Assembly (NCBI RefSeq): GCF_023051105.1
Contig: NZ_JALKIL010000016.1
Span: 1-64,000 of the forward strand
Source: Anaerobiospirillum sp. NML120449
GTDB taxonomy: Bacteria; Pseudomonadota; Gammaproteobacteria; Enterobacterales; Succinivibrionaceae
Length of the DNA stretch: 64,000 nt
Direction of reading: 5' to 3'
Under the pieces are notes generated by a model, which was not told the origin of the DNA, did not search any database, and saw nothing but the letters and a program-made list of their open reading frames with translations. A program made the translations under genes and the position numbers. Within the stretch, counting starts at the first letter, position 1. The number at the start of each line of letters is the position of its first letter. This document shows, piece by piece, positions 25,801 to 36,400 of the stretch.

Positions 25801-28711
25801 CAATACCGCAACTGTAACCGGTGCTACTGCCAGCAACACCATTAATGGTAATATCGGTAACATTGAAGCCGATGCAGGCAACAAGAAGGTCAACGTAGGC
25901 GTTGCCACCCTCAACGACTGCAAGGGCAAGGGCTTTGCCTATGCCGCTGACAGTGGTGAGCTTGTTGGTATTACTGTCAAGGCCGGTGGCACCCTGGGCC
26001 TGAACAACGGTGGTAACGCAGGTGACATTACCCTGACTAACAGCAATGTTGGTCGTGACACCATTCTGCTGGTATCTGGTGGCTCTAACTCTGCCGTTAC
26101 AAACATCAATGAAATTGAGGGCAAGGGCGCTGCTACTGAGCTTCAGCTGAGCTCCGGTATTGTCAATGTTAAGCGCGGTGTAACTGCGGGCTCTGTACAG
26201 ACCTCTGCAGATACTCAACTTAACATTACTTCATGGAATGCTATTAATTCCCTGAATCTGACTGACGCAGATGCCAAGTCTGTCTTTAACGGAAACGTTC
26301 ATGCTGAGACCGGCCTTGTAAATGTTTCTGGTTCTGCTGAGTTTGGTGGTACCAAGAACTACTTTGCCAACAACGCTGAGTTTGCCAAGGATGTAACCTT
26401 CAAGAATGGTGAAACCACTTTTGATAAGATCCTCGACATCTCCAAGTCAGGCGCCAGCATTAAGGTTGTTTCCGGTGGCACCCTAAATGTAAACACCGTA
26501 ATCAGCGGCGGCAAGACAGCTACCATTGCTGTTGGTGCTGATAACACCTACGATGTAGACGGTACTACTGTACTTGAGTCCGGTTCTACCGGTTACTTAT
26601 ACACCCAGTACCTTAACCTCAGCGGTGGTACTCTGCTGGTTGACCCAGAGTATGGCATGAAGACCTCTGTAGCTGCAGTTGGAGCTTTTGCTGATGCTGG
26701 TCACTATGTAACCAATGATGCTGCAAACCTTGGTACCGTTGATGGTAATGTAATCCTGGGTAAGAACTCTGCGCTGGGCGTTCAGAAAGATGTAACTCTG
26801 TCCAGCGTACAGAGCTTCATTGCCAACTACCAGGATGCCAATGGCTCACTGACTGCAGACGGCGTATCAAATGTGCTGCTTCTTGACGGTAAACTCACTG
26901 TTGCCACAGACAGCAAGGTAATTCTGGATGGCCAGAACAAGTCGGCTGACATCGTAGCTGCTTTAGGAACCAACGGCAGTGGTTATGGCTATGACAGCGA
27001 TAATAATGGTAAAGCTGATGTTAAGGCTGATCTCTATCTGGGCAACGGATCTGTGCTGGCCCTCGATAACGGTGCCCTCAACGGTGCTGTAGAGTTTGAA
27101 GCCGCATCTGCTTCTATCTATGCCCCAGCTGCAGCCAAGGGCTATGAGCAGGGCAAGATTGTTCTGGCTGGCGAGGCTTTCCTCAAGAGCCGTGATATTT
27201 CTCTGTTCACAGCAGGTGCTGTTCCAGGTTCAAACGGTGTTGATGGCACTCCAGCATCTGCAACCAATGTAACTGTACAGGGTGTTGCAGGTCAGGATGA
27301 TATTCGTGTTGAGACCATGAACGGTCTGATGTACTTCACCCTGGTCGCCGGTAAGGCTCTTGATGCCAGCTATAACCTGTCTCTGGACACCAGCAAGGTT
27401 GCTACAGCTTATAATGGCGCTTCCGTGCCTATGAAGGAGTTCCTCGTTGGTTATGCAGCTCAGACAAGAAACTGGCAGCAGGCTTACAGCACCGATCCAG
27501 ACACTGGTGCAGCTGTAGCTGAGCGTGTCGAGCTTCTGGGCAATGTTGTTGCAGATCAGAGTCTCTTTACTGTTGACCCTAAGACTGGTGAATTAACATT
27601 CAGTGCAACTGCTCCTCAGGAGTTCCAGACTGAAAACCCAATCACTGGCTTTACCGCTGTTGATGGCGTTGTCTACAGCAAGGCTTCCAACGCTTTCCTT
27701 GAGAAGGTAGCACGCAACACCTCAGGTCTGGCCGCTGACCAGGCTGCCCGTATGGGTGTATTCGGTGGCGCTCCTCAGGCTGCCCTGACTGCAACCTCCA
27801 CTACCTCTGATGCCGTTGCCGGTCTCTTTGGTATGGGCAACGCAGCTGCTGCCCTCACCTATGCTGACAATGGTCAGGGTACCGGTATGTGGGTAACTCC
27901 TGTATACCGTTCTGCCGATTCCGACGGCTTTGGTGCTGACGGTCTGGAGTATGGTGCTGACGTAAGCCTCTTTGGTGTTGCTCTCGGTGGTGACTACTCC
28001 TTAGGCAATGGTATGCGTGTTGGTGCCATGCTGAATATAGGCTCTGGTGATGCTGATGGTCAGGGTGCAGCCTCCGCTGTAACCAATGACTTCAACTACT
28101 TCGGTGGTGCTCTGTATGCAGGTTACTCCATGGATGCTCTGTCCATCGTAGCTGACCTCTCCTACACCACTGTTGACTCCGATGTTGAGGCCAATACTGA
28201 GGCTGGTCAGGTATCTACATCATTTGATACCACCACCCTGTCTGCCGGCGTAACCGGTCAGTACGCCATGAACTTCGGCGGTGTTGATGTAGCCCCTCAT
28301 GCCGGTCTGCGCTTTACCCGCATCGACATGGACGATTACGTCATTACCAGCGCTGAGTTTGGTGATGTAGGCAACTTTGCTACTTCCTCTGCCAATGTAT
28401 TCTCCATCCCTGTAGGTGTAACCATCTCCAAGGAGTATGCAATGGACAACTGGAGCGTAAAGCCTGCCTTTGACCTGACCTTAACCGGCAACTTCGGCGA
28501 TGACACTGCTGACGGCACCGTAACCTGGACCAACGTAACCAACTGGGACGTTGCCACCAAGAACGAGTTCGTTGACAGCTTTACCTATGGTGCTTCCATG
28601 GGCGTTGCCGCCAAGTCTGGCAACATGGGCTTAGGCTTTGGTCTGAACTACACCGGTTCCTCCAATGTTAAGGAGTTTGGTGCTAACGCTAACGTACGTT
28701 ACGTATTCTAA
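22859..28711 (+). CDS. Large autotransporter, copy 2 of 3
   Basis: The 1950-residue predicted autotransporter is built like copy 1: signal region about 1-44 ending in AAGQAQA, a long Gly/Ser/Thr-rich beta-helical passenger (about 45-1670), and a barrel from GMWVTPVYRSADSDG (about 1675) to NVRYVF. The frame is open 26 codons further up to an ATG at 22781, but the homologous first gene has a stop directly before MKLSNN, and the bases that differ in the two extended copies all change the amino acid, so the start at 22859 is preferred. The barrel is closest to that of copy 3; the passenger differs from both. It lies between two ~1.75 kb direct repeats, so the gene could be lost or duplicated by recombination. 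A T19 tract and promoter lie ~1 kb upstream. Confidence 0.88.
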   Translation: MKLSNNAIKFLMAQYRAIYKNAYFKGIASAVVLTAGLAAGQAQAADTDGAAFEKLTGDITQASGDKFNIKGAGATFTNKNTFTLTINHSGAGAITASGSSSGDITVNANKGTIILDHKKGNLTITSTSGAATVDLLGLQVKQGTVKIKNESGAATLTAGNITIAGTPSGSSGNFDKGTIILGSGSGGVATLGAKTSVIQLDDGGVLKLAASGSGAANAVVLGTFSGAGTGGVIDVTSGSGTLKTDGTIAGVTINVGAEKVLNVDVSAATTDTLTISKGTISLSGSGSSGAKVTVSGNMILGKTVELKAAHASGGGNVTVGSGSAGSLTLSKETAKGLLGSKGQLTIGASGALTLTPELDGEFVDLEGLAFSGNAANSKINVVASGSVGADKLRVSSKIENGNTVTLKANTLELGSTSYDGTNAFGFSGATAKEVNLKFSGDSFVLKDKLTISNVIENTDGTKTAGKGSISGALSLDSGASVTVDGAVVTATDAITVGSGSLAVSNTKGTVTSSLTVNGPLTLLASETNHSGSITVSGSGTSTATLDLTKANLTIKGSGSGSAHTAKANKTITAQLGTVKVTGQQVKSLFDQTASGDSGAQFIASGAGGTIEIVGDLTDLDAKYIGSGVTNEGIKITSGDVVIGGELALINVSGSLTAGQSGGITAGTLTLENQSGDGTYQGIKIGSGNYTVLEGLQTTSPVGLTLESGSTLNLGKAEATGNGGNIDFNKVTAASGSKFNVVNGDWGTKINNYELASGAALTIGSASGDAASLTGDKLTVVNSSGTNSLAVNQSGVLTLSQLDLQSGTITVNGDMTVDGKELTTKDSGGADVVTGYGVNIAGTVKVSGPDATFTLGSTALQALSDARFVQDSASGSTAADLIVDYKPKASGSGSMDIISGKFTLEDFATLKLGFTENDTFTLDQLKALRKEFFGNTQTDAISGGFISLGNAKIDGVSITDGKIAVTELEKFNDFTDFVMADLNTATVTGATASNTINGNIGNIEADAGNKKVNVGVATLNDCKGKGFAYAADSGELVGITVKAGGTLGLNNGGNAGDITLTNSNVGRDTILLVSGGSNSAVTNINEIEGKGAATELQLSSGIVNVKRGVTAGSVQTSADTQLNITSWNAINSLNLTDADAKSVFNGNVHAETGLVNVSGSAEFGGTKNYFANNAEFAKDVTFKNGETTFDKILDISKSGASIKVVSGGTLNVNTVISGGKTATIAVGADNTYDVDGTTVLESGSTGYLYTQYLNLSGGTLLVDPEYGMKTSVAAVGAFADAGHYVTNDAANLGTVDGNVILGKNSALGVQKDVTLSSVQSFIANYQDANGSLTADGVSNVLLLDGKLTVATDSKVILDGQNKSADIVAALGTNGSGYGYDSDNNGKADVKADLYLGNGSVLALDNGALNGAVEFEAASASIYAPAAAKGYEQGKIVLAGEAFLKSRDISLFTAGAVPGSNGVDGTPASATNVTVQGVAGQDDIRVETMNGLMYFTLVAGKALDASYNLSLDTSKVATAYNGASVPMKEFLVGYAAQTRNWQQAYSTDPDTGAAVAERVELLGNVVADQSLFTVDPKTGELTFSATAPQEFQTENPITGFTAVDGVVYSKASNAFLEKVARNTSGLAADQAARMGVFGGAPQAALTATSTTSDAVAGLFGMGNAAAALTYADNGQGTGMWVTPVYRSADSDGFGADGLEYGADVSLFGVALGGDYSLGNGMRVGAMLNIGSGDADGQGAASAVTNDFNYFGGALYAGYSMDALSIVADLSYTTVDSDVEANTEAGQVSTSFDTTTLSAGVTGQYAMNFGGVDVAPHAGLRFTRIDMDDYVITSAEFGDVGNFATSSANVFSIPVGVTISKEYAMDNWSVKPAFDLTLTGNFGDDTADGTVTWTNVTNWDVATKNEFVDSFTYGASMGVAAKSGNMGLGFGLNYTGSSNVKEFGANANVRYVF

Positions 28712-28904
28712 TAACAGTTTGTGATTTTCATTGTCACCGTAGCCGGGGCAGCCGCCCCGGCGTCTGGTGGTGATGCCAAATCACAATTTCCTGGGAACCA
28801 TTACTCAGGAAAGCTGTTATCAGATCGTTGCACACAGACGAAAAACCAAAACAATTTATAAAGCATATAGCCTAGAACTGAGTTCAATGCCATGACAGAT
28901 TTCC

Positions 28905-29020
28905 TGCATATGATAGGCAAGCTCATGTGTAAGGAATGAGTCCTAAGCATTAACAGAACACTGGTTAGATGCTTTACAAAATAATTTAGGCGGTTTCCGG
29001 ATTTCCGAAAACCGCCTTTT
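28905..29020 (+). ncRNA. Candidate structured RNA/3' UTR element, copy 2
   Basis: TGCATATGA pairs with TCATGTGTA (two G-U wobbles) around the loop TAGGCAAGC at 28914-28922. The linker is nearly identical to copy 1, and a GGCGGTTT-based terminator starts at 28989, 57 nt after the stem. It begins 193 bp past the autotransporter 2 stop, as in copy 1. Confidence 0.55.
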
Positions 29021-29445
29021 ACGTTGGGATAAATATACCTATGAACAGATTGGCAATTGGACTGCTGGATTTCCTCGAGATTATGATGACCTTATCGCGT
29101 GACTTCAGTGCCCGGGTGTTGCCGTAATGTACACAAGCATGTTACCCATGACTCACAATCCATCTAAGCCGGATGCTTGCAATACTGCAGAGCGCTAAAC
29201 AAGCCTTGAGCCATTATTTGCATAAACAACTTTTGACATACTTGCAAATTAAGATACAGGCAAAAGCACTCAATAAGTTAAGCTCAGAATGCACCGAAAC
29301 AGCCAGCTATTGACGGCAGGGGCAATACAAACTATCCTGATGAATAAAAGAAACTTACAGTCGCTAAAAAAGCATATAATTAACATTTATTGCCTTTAAG
29401 AATAAAAAATTTTTCAAAGGAACTGTTAGTTGGCATATAATATGC

Positions 29446-29461
29446 TTTTTTTTTTTTTTTT
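29446..29461 (+). repeat. T16 homopolymeric tract upstream of autotransporter 3
   Basis: Sixteen T between GGCATATAATATGC and CGCGAAATTGGCGG, with flanks identical to copy 2 except for its extra CT. It lies 995 bp before the start codon. Confidence 0.88.
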
Positions 29462-29486
29462 CGCGAAATTGGCGGTGCCGGCGTCC

Positions 29487-29514
29487 TTGAACACGCCCAC
29501 GCATTCGATATATA
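29487..29514 (+). promoter_or_regulatory. Predicted promoter of autotransporter 3
   Basis: TTGAAC (29487-29492), 16-bp spacer, TATATA (29509-29514), then AGCCATTTCTGGC. It is the same element as at 21888-21915. The T16 tract ends 25 bp upstream of the -35. Confidence 0.5.
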
Positions 29515-30344
29515 AGCCATTTCTGGCCACTTTCGAGTGCCTATGTTAATGTTCTGTCCCTTTCTTTCCGTCCTGGATACTTGGGCCAAACAGGCCTTAC
29601 ATAACGGCTGAAATATCAGCTTTAACCTTACATTGTAAGCCTTTTGATGCCCTAATATGTAGTTGTTACGATGTCGCCATGACATCGCTGTGCTGCCACA
29701 TTATCCTTATGATTTGCAGTACAGTCACCATGAGTCTTACCGACTCATTACCGCTTCCCCACCTGTTCAGTTCCAGCCTTAAGTCATGCACTGATTCCAG
29801 CAAAAGTACCATTAACTTGTGACACTTGCTTCGAACCTCACCGCATGACCGGTCCTCCAAAATCTCTGCCGTTTTCTTTCGGCACGAGCATTCAATCCGT
29901 CAACAGCCAACAGGAATGGTAACCCGAACCATGTCTGCTTTGCAGTATGTGGGCTACCTGCATCTCTGTATTTCATGCTCTCTGAGCGTGACCAAACAGG
30001 CTGACAAGACCGTCCCTCAAAGGCATATCACCTCACCTCTCAAAGCCACTCCATCGACTCAAAAAGGACTTTTCTACGTCCCGTATTGCGTCCGGAATAT
30101 GGCCCAACGGAGCGCTGCAGGCTGATCACTGAACCGAAAAGCCACTGGCAGCTTATGCCAGCTCTCATATCACTAAAAAAGCACTGCGGTACAAAGGTGA
30201 GTATACAGCTTACAACTGGTCATATGCTGACAGTACACCAGCAATGACCAGCTTATCCAGAAGAGCTCATCGGCATTTACGTCCATGAGAACAGCAAACA
30301 GCCAGCAATTCCTTGTCATCACAGGCAAGGAATCAGCAGACACC

Positions 30345-30415
30345 GAGCCGCCCCTGAAGTGAAGCGGCTCCTTCCTGATGAGACCGGGCCTTAAGGCACG
30401 TCAGCTCATCAGGAA
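30345..30415 (+). promoter_or_regulatory. Leader hairpins of autotransporter 3
   Basis: GAGCCGC (30345-30351) pairs perfectly with GCGGCTC (30364-30370) around a 12-nt loop ending GAAGTGAA. TTCCTGATGAG (30372-30382) pairs with CTCATCAGGAA (30405-30415). The first stem differs from copy 2 by a U to C change that keeps pairing (G-U to G-C). Confidence 0.5.
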
Positions 30416-30455
30416 GCACGAGACAGAACTCACTTCAAATTTCATTACAAAACAG

Positions 30456-33400
30456 ATGAAACTTTCTAACAACGCCATCAAATTCCTGATGGCTCAATAT
30501 CGTGCAATCTACAAAAACGCCTATTTTAAGGGCATTGCTACAGCTGTAGTACTGACCTCTGCTTTGGCTGCCGGTCAGGCTCAGGCTGCAAAGGACACCA
30601 ATGCTGTATTTGGTACTCAGAAAGTAACTGACAAGACAATTACCTCTATCGTAATTGATGGTGAGCAATACGAGGCTGCTGATGTAAAGAATAACCTCAA
30701 AAACTACACCAAGATTGGAGTTGTTGATACAACTGTCACCAACGACTGGCTTGATGTAAAGATTACTGCAGGCGAAATGGCTAATAATAAGGTCAGTTCC
30801 GCCAAGTCTGCAGCTAAGCTTACTATCAAGAACCTTGAGATTGATGCTGGTGCAGTAGGTAGCGGTGCTACTGTTTCTGGTACTGCAGGTCTTGCTACCT
30901 TAAACGTATTAGATACTATCACCCTTACTACTGGTACTCTGAAGCTGTCTGGAAAGACTACAGCCGATGCTAATGGTGCTGTTGTTGAGGCTAAGAAAAT
31001 TGTCCTGAACAATGCAGATGCCAATAATGCAGTTCTTCATATTGGCGGCTTTGCCAAGGTAGGTAATGCTGTTGCGGTTAACAACTCTGGAACCATCACT
31101 CGCGATGCTACAGTTATTGATATTGCTAAGAAAGGCACCATCAAGTTCAGTGGCACTGCTGCAGCGGATTCTGTCCTAACTGGTAAGTTTACTGGTGAGG
31201 GTGCAGCCACAATCAGCTTTGGCGATGATAAAAAAGGTACCCTTCATACTTTCGGCACACTTGCCAACGCCTCAGTATCAATAGGAACAGGCGAGGCAAT
31301 CCTTGAAATTGAAAATAATGCTGCAACACCTGATGATGAGGGCACCCTTACTATTACCAAAGGCGGAATCAATTTCGCAAAAGGCGCTGCCGGAAAGCTC
31401 TCAATTAACAAGGGTAATCTTGTCTTAGGAGATGAGGTTACAATTACCACTCAAACTGCCGATGCCGCTGCCGGTGGTGTCGTCGTAGGTAACGGCACTA
31501 ATGAGGCAACTCTCACTGTTAAAAAAGAGACTGTTGACTCATATTTAACCGCTACCAAAAAGGGCATGGTTGACATTAAATCTACAGGCACTTTGATTTT
31601 TGCTGGTACTGACGCAATAGATTTAAGTAGTCTGACAGTAAAAGGTACTGCGACTGCAGGAACTATATCTGCAGCAGATGGCGCAAAGATAGGTGCTGAA
31701 AAAGTTGTAGTTTCAAGTGCACTAACCGATGGAGCCACTGGTGGCGCTAGCACTGCTACAATTGTTGCATTCGATACTCTCACACTCGGTAACGGCTCTG
31801 ACGCATCTGACACTTACAAAGTTAAAGGCTTTGAAGCTAAGAACCTTACCTTAAAGGCAGGCTTAGGTGAAACTGCATTCAAGCTTGCTGACGGTGTAAC
31901 ACTCTCCAGCACCAAAGACATTGGTCTGTCTAAAGATGGCAAGAAGATGCTCGGTGCTGACTCCGGCAAGATCACCGGTGATGCCCTTAACCTCAATGCA
32001 GCTGCTGCCGCAACTGCCTTAACCATCGCTGCCGGTAACTACGTTACTGTTGGTCAGGATATCACTCTGACCAAGGGCACCCTGGCTGTAAATGGCAACA
32101 CTGCGACTGTTGATATCAATGGCTCAGGCACCAAGGTTGACAGCTCTCTGACTGTATCAGGCGGTACTCTTACCCTTGCTCCAAAGGACGGTCTGATTAA
32201 AGTTTCTGGCTCCCATGCAACTTTAGACCTGACTAAAGCAACCGACATCAAGTACACAACTTTATCTACAGCAGCTTCAAACAATACTGTACAGATAACT
32301 GTTGCTGATAAAGGTACCTTAGTTGTAAAGGGCGATCAGGTCGAAAAGCTCATTACCAAGGCCGGTAATGACAACAAAGCCATGTCACTCAACCTGACCA
32401 AGGACGGTGTTTTAAAGGTCACTGACAGCCTCAAGATTGAAAGTGGCAAGCTTTCTGGAACAACAAGTGCTACAGCCCCGACTAAGCCAGTAATCAACTT
32501 CGACGCTAAAGCAAGTGAATCCGGCGGTATCCTTGATGTTGCTCAGGTTCTGACTATTACCAAGGCAGATACTGAGGTAAATATTGGTGGTGACGGCAAG
32601 ATCTTCGCTCAGAGCATCATTCTGACTCCTGATACTGCAAATGCCCAGACCAAGCTTGGTTCCGGTAACTACACCATTACCCAGAGCATTGGTGCTGATT
32701 CTGACAGCGGTCTTGCCCTCACTCAGGCAGACTCCAAGCTCAACCTCGGTAAGCTTAACCTCATCGAAGGTAAAACTGACCGCTACACTACTGTTGTAGG
32801 TGCTGATGCTACCATCGACTCTGACATCACATCATCTGGCAGCATCAATGTTCAGGCCGGTAACTGGACTGCCATTGGCGACCTTAACATTACTGCTGGT
32901 ACTGTTACTGTTGGTAAAGCAGCCAACAAAGATGCTGACGGCAACATTATCAAGACCTCTCTGACTGTTGAAGGCAAGCTGACTGCTGCTGGTGTTACCG
33001 TAGCCAAGGACAGCACTCTCAACGCCAAGGAAGTTCTTGGTGGCGCTGCCTCTGCAATCTCTGTATCCGGTACTGCCAGCATTGCTGGTAAGGCAGGCAA
33101 GGACACCGACGCCACTGGTCTGTTCGGTGTATCTGGCGCAGCTGGCTCCATCAAGGTAACTGATGGTGGTGTTCTGAACTTTACTGATACCGCCATGAAC
33201 GGCTTCTACTTCAGCGGTGACGCCCTCTTAAACGACAAGCTCGCTGACACTGCTATCGATACCGAACTGGGCGCTCAGGTAAACCTGAACTATGCTTCAG
33301 GTACTGAACTGACTGATGCACAGCTCTCTGCCCTGACCAAGAAGTTTGACGACGGTCAGACCATTCATGGTATCGTAAACCTTGGTGATGCTACCCTTAA

Positions 33401-36400
33401 GGGACTGACTCCAAACGAGCAAAATCAGGTTTCCTGGACTGATGCAAATCAGAAGTACGGTAACTACCTGGCTGGCTATCAGACCAATGACCTTAAGAGT
33501 GCACAGTTAATTGATGTGTCAACCAGTGGCACAGGTGGCACTGCAACTGAAATCAGTGGTCACTTTGGCTCTGTTAAGACCGATGCCACCTTCGACTCCG
33601 GCGCTTCTTTAAGTGTTGAGAAGAAGGGTGGTCTGTACAATGCTGCTGTCCCAGTTGATGCTGACGGCAAGCCAACAGGTACCACCAAGTACTTCGTAGT
33701 CAACGCTTCCGGTGATGCTCTTGGCATCAAGCTTGACGACAAGACTGCCGAGTTCGCCCTGGGCGGTGAGGGTACCATTGACCATGTAGCCTTTGGCGGT
33801 TCCGGTACTCTGGCTATCGACAAGGGTGCTGGTGATGTTGCCGGTAACGTAACTGTAACCAAGAACATCTCCGGTGGCGCTACCAGTGCTGTTAACATCA
33901 AGAACGGTCAGCTGACTGTTGTTGGTGAGGGCAAGAAGGCTGGCGTTAATGTTGGTGTCTTAAAGTCTGAGGCCGGTACCTCATTAAAGACCAGCTCTCT
34001 GTCTCTGACCAGCACTACTGACACCTCTTTTATCAATGGCGATGTAGTTGTTGATGCTGAGTCCGGCTCCAAGATCACCCCATCCACCTCTATTGGTCGT
34101 ATGGGTGCTGAGTTTGGCGGCAAGCAGAATGTCTTTGCAGGCAAGTTCGAGTCTGCTGGCGACCTGGCTTTCCTCAATGGCGGTTCCACTGCTATTAAGC
34201 TCGCTGCCGGCGAGACAGCTAAGGTTACTGGCGACCTTGAGGTTTACCAGAATGCCCGCTTAGAGGTTAGTGGCGTCTTAAACATGGCCGCTGGCGATGC
34301 TATTCTGGGCATTGGTGAGTACCACCCTGACATTAAGGATGAGAACTCCTCTGGCTTCTTAAGAGCTGATTATTTAGCTCTGGGTACCAACCAGATGGTT
34401 CTTGACCCATCCTATGACAGCGCTGCCGGTACTGCAGTTGCCGAGATTGGTGCCTTTACCAGCACCCCGACTGCTGCCAAGCCAGCTGATGTCAGCACCA
34501 TTACCGGTGATGTTATCGTTGGTCAGAACTCTGCACTGCTCGTTGGTATGACCAAGACCGGCGAGATGGATCTTGATTCTGCCCGTGAGTTCTTAAAGAG
34601 CTACCAGGTTAACGGCAACCTTGTTGACCCTGCAAAGGGTGGTGAAGTTGGCGCTCTGCTGTACCTCAACAGCCAGCAGAAGATTGATTCTGGCAAGCAG
34701 TTAATTGTTGATGGCACCGCCAATCACAAGACTGCATGGCAGGAGAATGCAGCCGGCGACTACGATAAGGCCACCAAGTATACTGAGCTCAAGAACTATG
34801 GTGAGGTAACTGCTTCTGCCAAGGCCGACCTCTACCTCGGTAAGGGCTCCATGCTCGCTCTGGGCGAGGGTGCCAAGAATGCCAGCGGTTCTATCGTATT
34901 TGCCGCCAAGGACGCAGCCGTCTTTGCTGAGGAGAATACCCGTATCGTTCTTGACAGCGATAACTTCCTCAAGGGTGACCGCTATGTAACCGTCTTCCAG
35001 GATGCTGGCAACAATGGTGTCAAGATTCTTGGTACTGCCGGTAACAACGACATCCGTGTTGAGACCATCAATGGCCTGATGTACTTCAACATGGTTGCCG
35101 GTTCCGAGTCTAATGGTGGCACTCTGACTCTGGACACCACCAGAGCTCAGGACGCCTTCTCTGAGGCTTCTGCCCCAATGAAGGACTTCCTCCTTGCTTA
35201 CACCTCTCAGACCGCTAACTGGAATGAGTTCTACAACGACACTACCGGTGAGGTTAAGCGTGTAACCATGCTGGGCGATGAGGCTGACCAGTCCCTGTTC
35301 ACCATTGACCAGGAAAATGGCACCTTTGTATCCAAGGTTGATGAAGTCACCGGCCAGGCCCTGGTTAACACTGCCAACTATGAACTGGTAAATGTCGGCA
35401 CTGCCGAGGCTCCAAGCTACGTTGTTTACCAGAAAGCCTACAACGACTTCCTTGAGGCTGTAGTACGTAACACCAATGGTGCTGACGCTGACCGTGTAGG
35501 TCGTATGGGTGTCTTCGGTGGCGCTGCTCAGGCAACTCTGACTGCCGCTGCAACCACCGCTGATGCCGTATCCGGCCGCTTTGGCATGGGTCAGAACAGC
35601 TCAGCTCTTACCTTTGCTGACAATGGTCAGGGCAGTGGCATGTGGGTAACCCCTGTATACCGTTCTGCTGACTCCGACGGCTTTGCTGCTGAGGGCATCG
35701 AGTACGGTGCAGATGTAAACCTCGTTGGTGTTGCCCTTGGTGGTGACTACTCCTTAGGTAACGGTCTGCGCGTCGGTGGCATGCTCAACATCGGTTCTGG
35801 TGATGCCGACGGTCAGGGCGCTGCTCAGGGCGTAACCAATGACTTCAACTACTTCGGTGGTGCTCTGTATGCCGGTTATGCTCTGGACTCTCTGTCCTTC
35901 GTAGCTGACCTGTCATACACCAATATCGACTCCGATGTTGATGTTGACACTCTGCTTGGCAAGGCCAGCACCAGCTTTGATACTACCGCTATCTCTGCAG
36001 GTGTAACCGGCCAGTACACCATGGACTTCTCCGGTGTACATGTTGCTCCACACGCAGGTCTGCGCTTCACCCGTCTGGATATGGACAACTACACTATCCA
36101 GGGCTTTGATGGCACTGAAGTTGGCGGTGTAGAGAACTCTTCTGCCAATGTATTCTCCTTACCAGTTGGTGTTTCCATCTCCAAGGAGTATGCAGGCGAG
36201 CAGTGGACTATCAAGCCAGCCTTCGACCTGACCTTAACCGCCAACTTTGGTGATGACACTGTTGACAGCACTGTTGGTTTTGCCAACACCTCCAACCGCG
36301 ATATCGCCACCAAGTCCGAGTTTGTTGACAGCTTCACCTATGGCACTGCCATCGGCGTTGCTGCCAAGTCAGGCAACCTTGGCATGGGCTTTGGCCTGAG

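Larger units (their letters stand above)
28712..30455 (+). repeat. Intergenic direct repeat, copy B (between autotransporters 2 and 3)
   Basis: This 1744-bp non-coding stretch repeats 21108-22858 with the same order of elements: GC hairpin, structured element with terminator, T16 tract, promoter and leader hairpins. Unique to this copy is a short part near 29870-30030. No gene is supported; the open frames in it are not conserved as protein between the copies. Confidence 0.8.
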
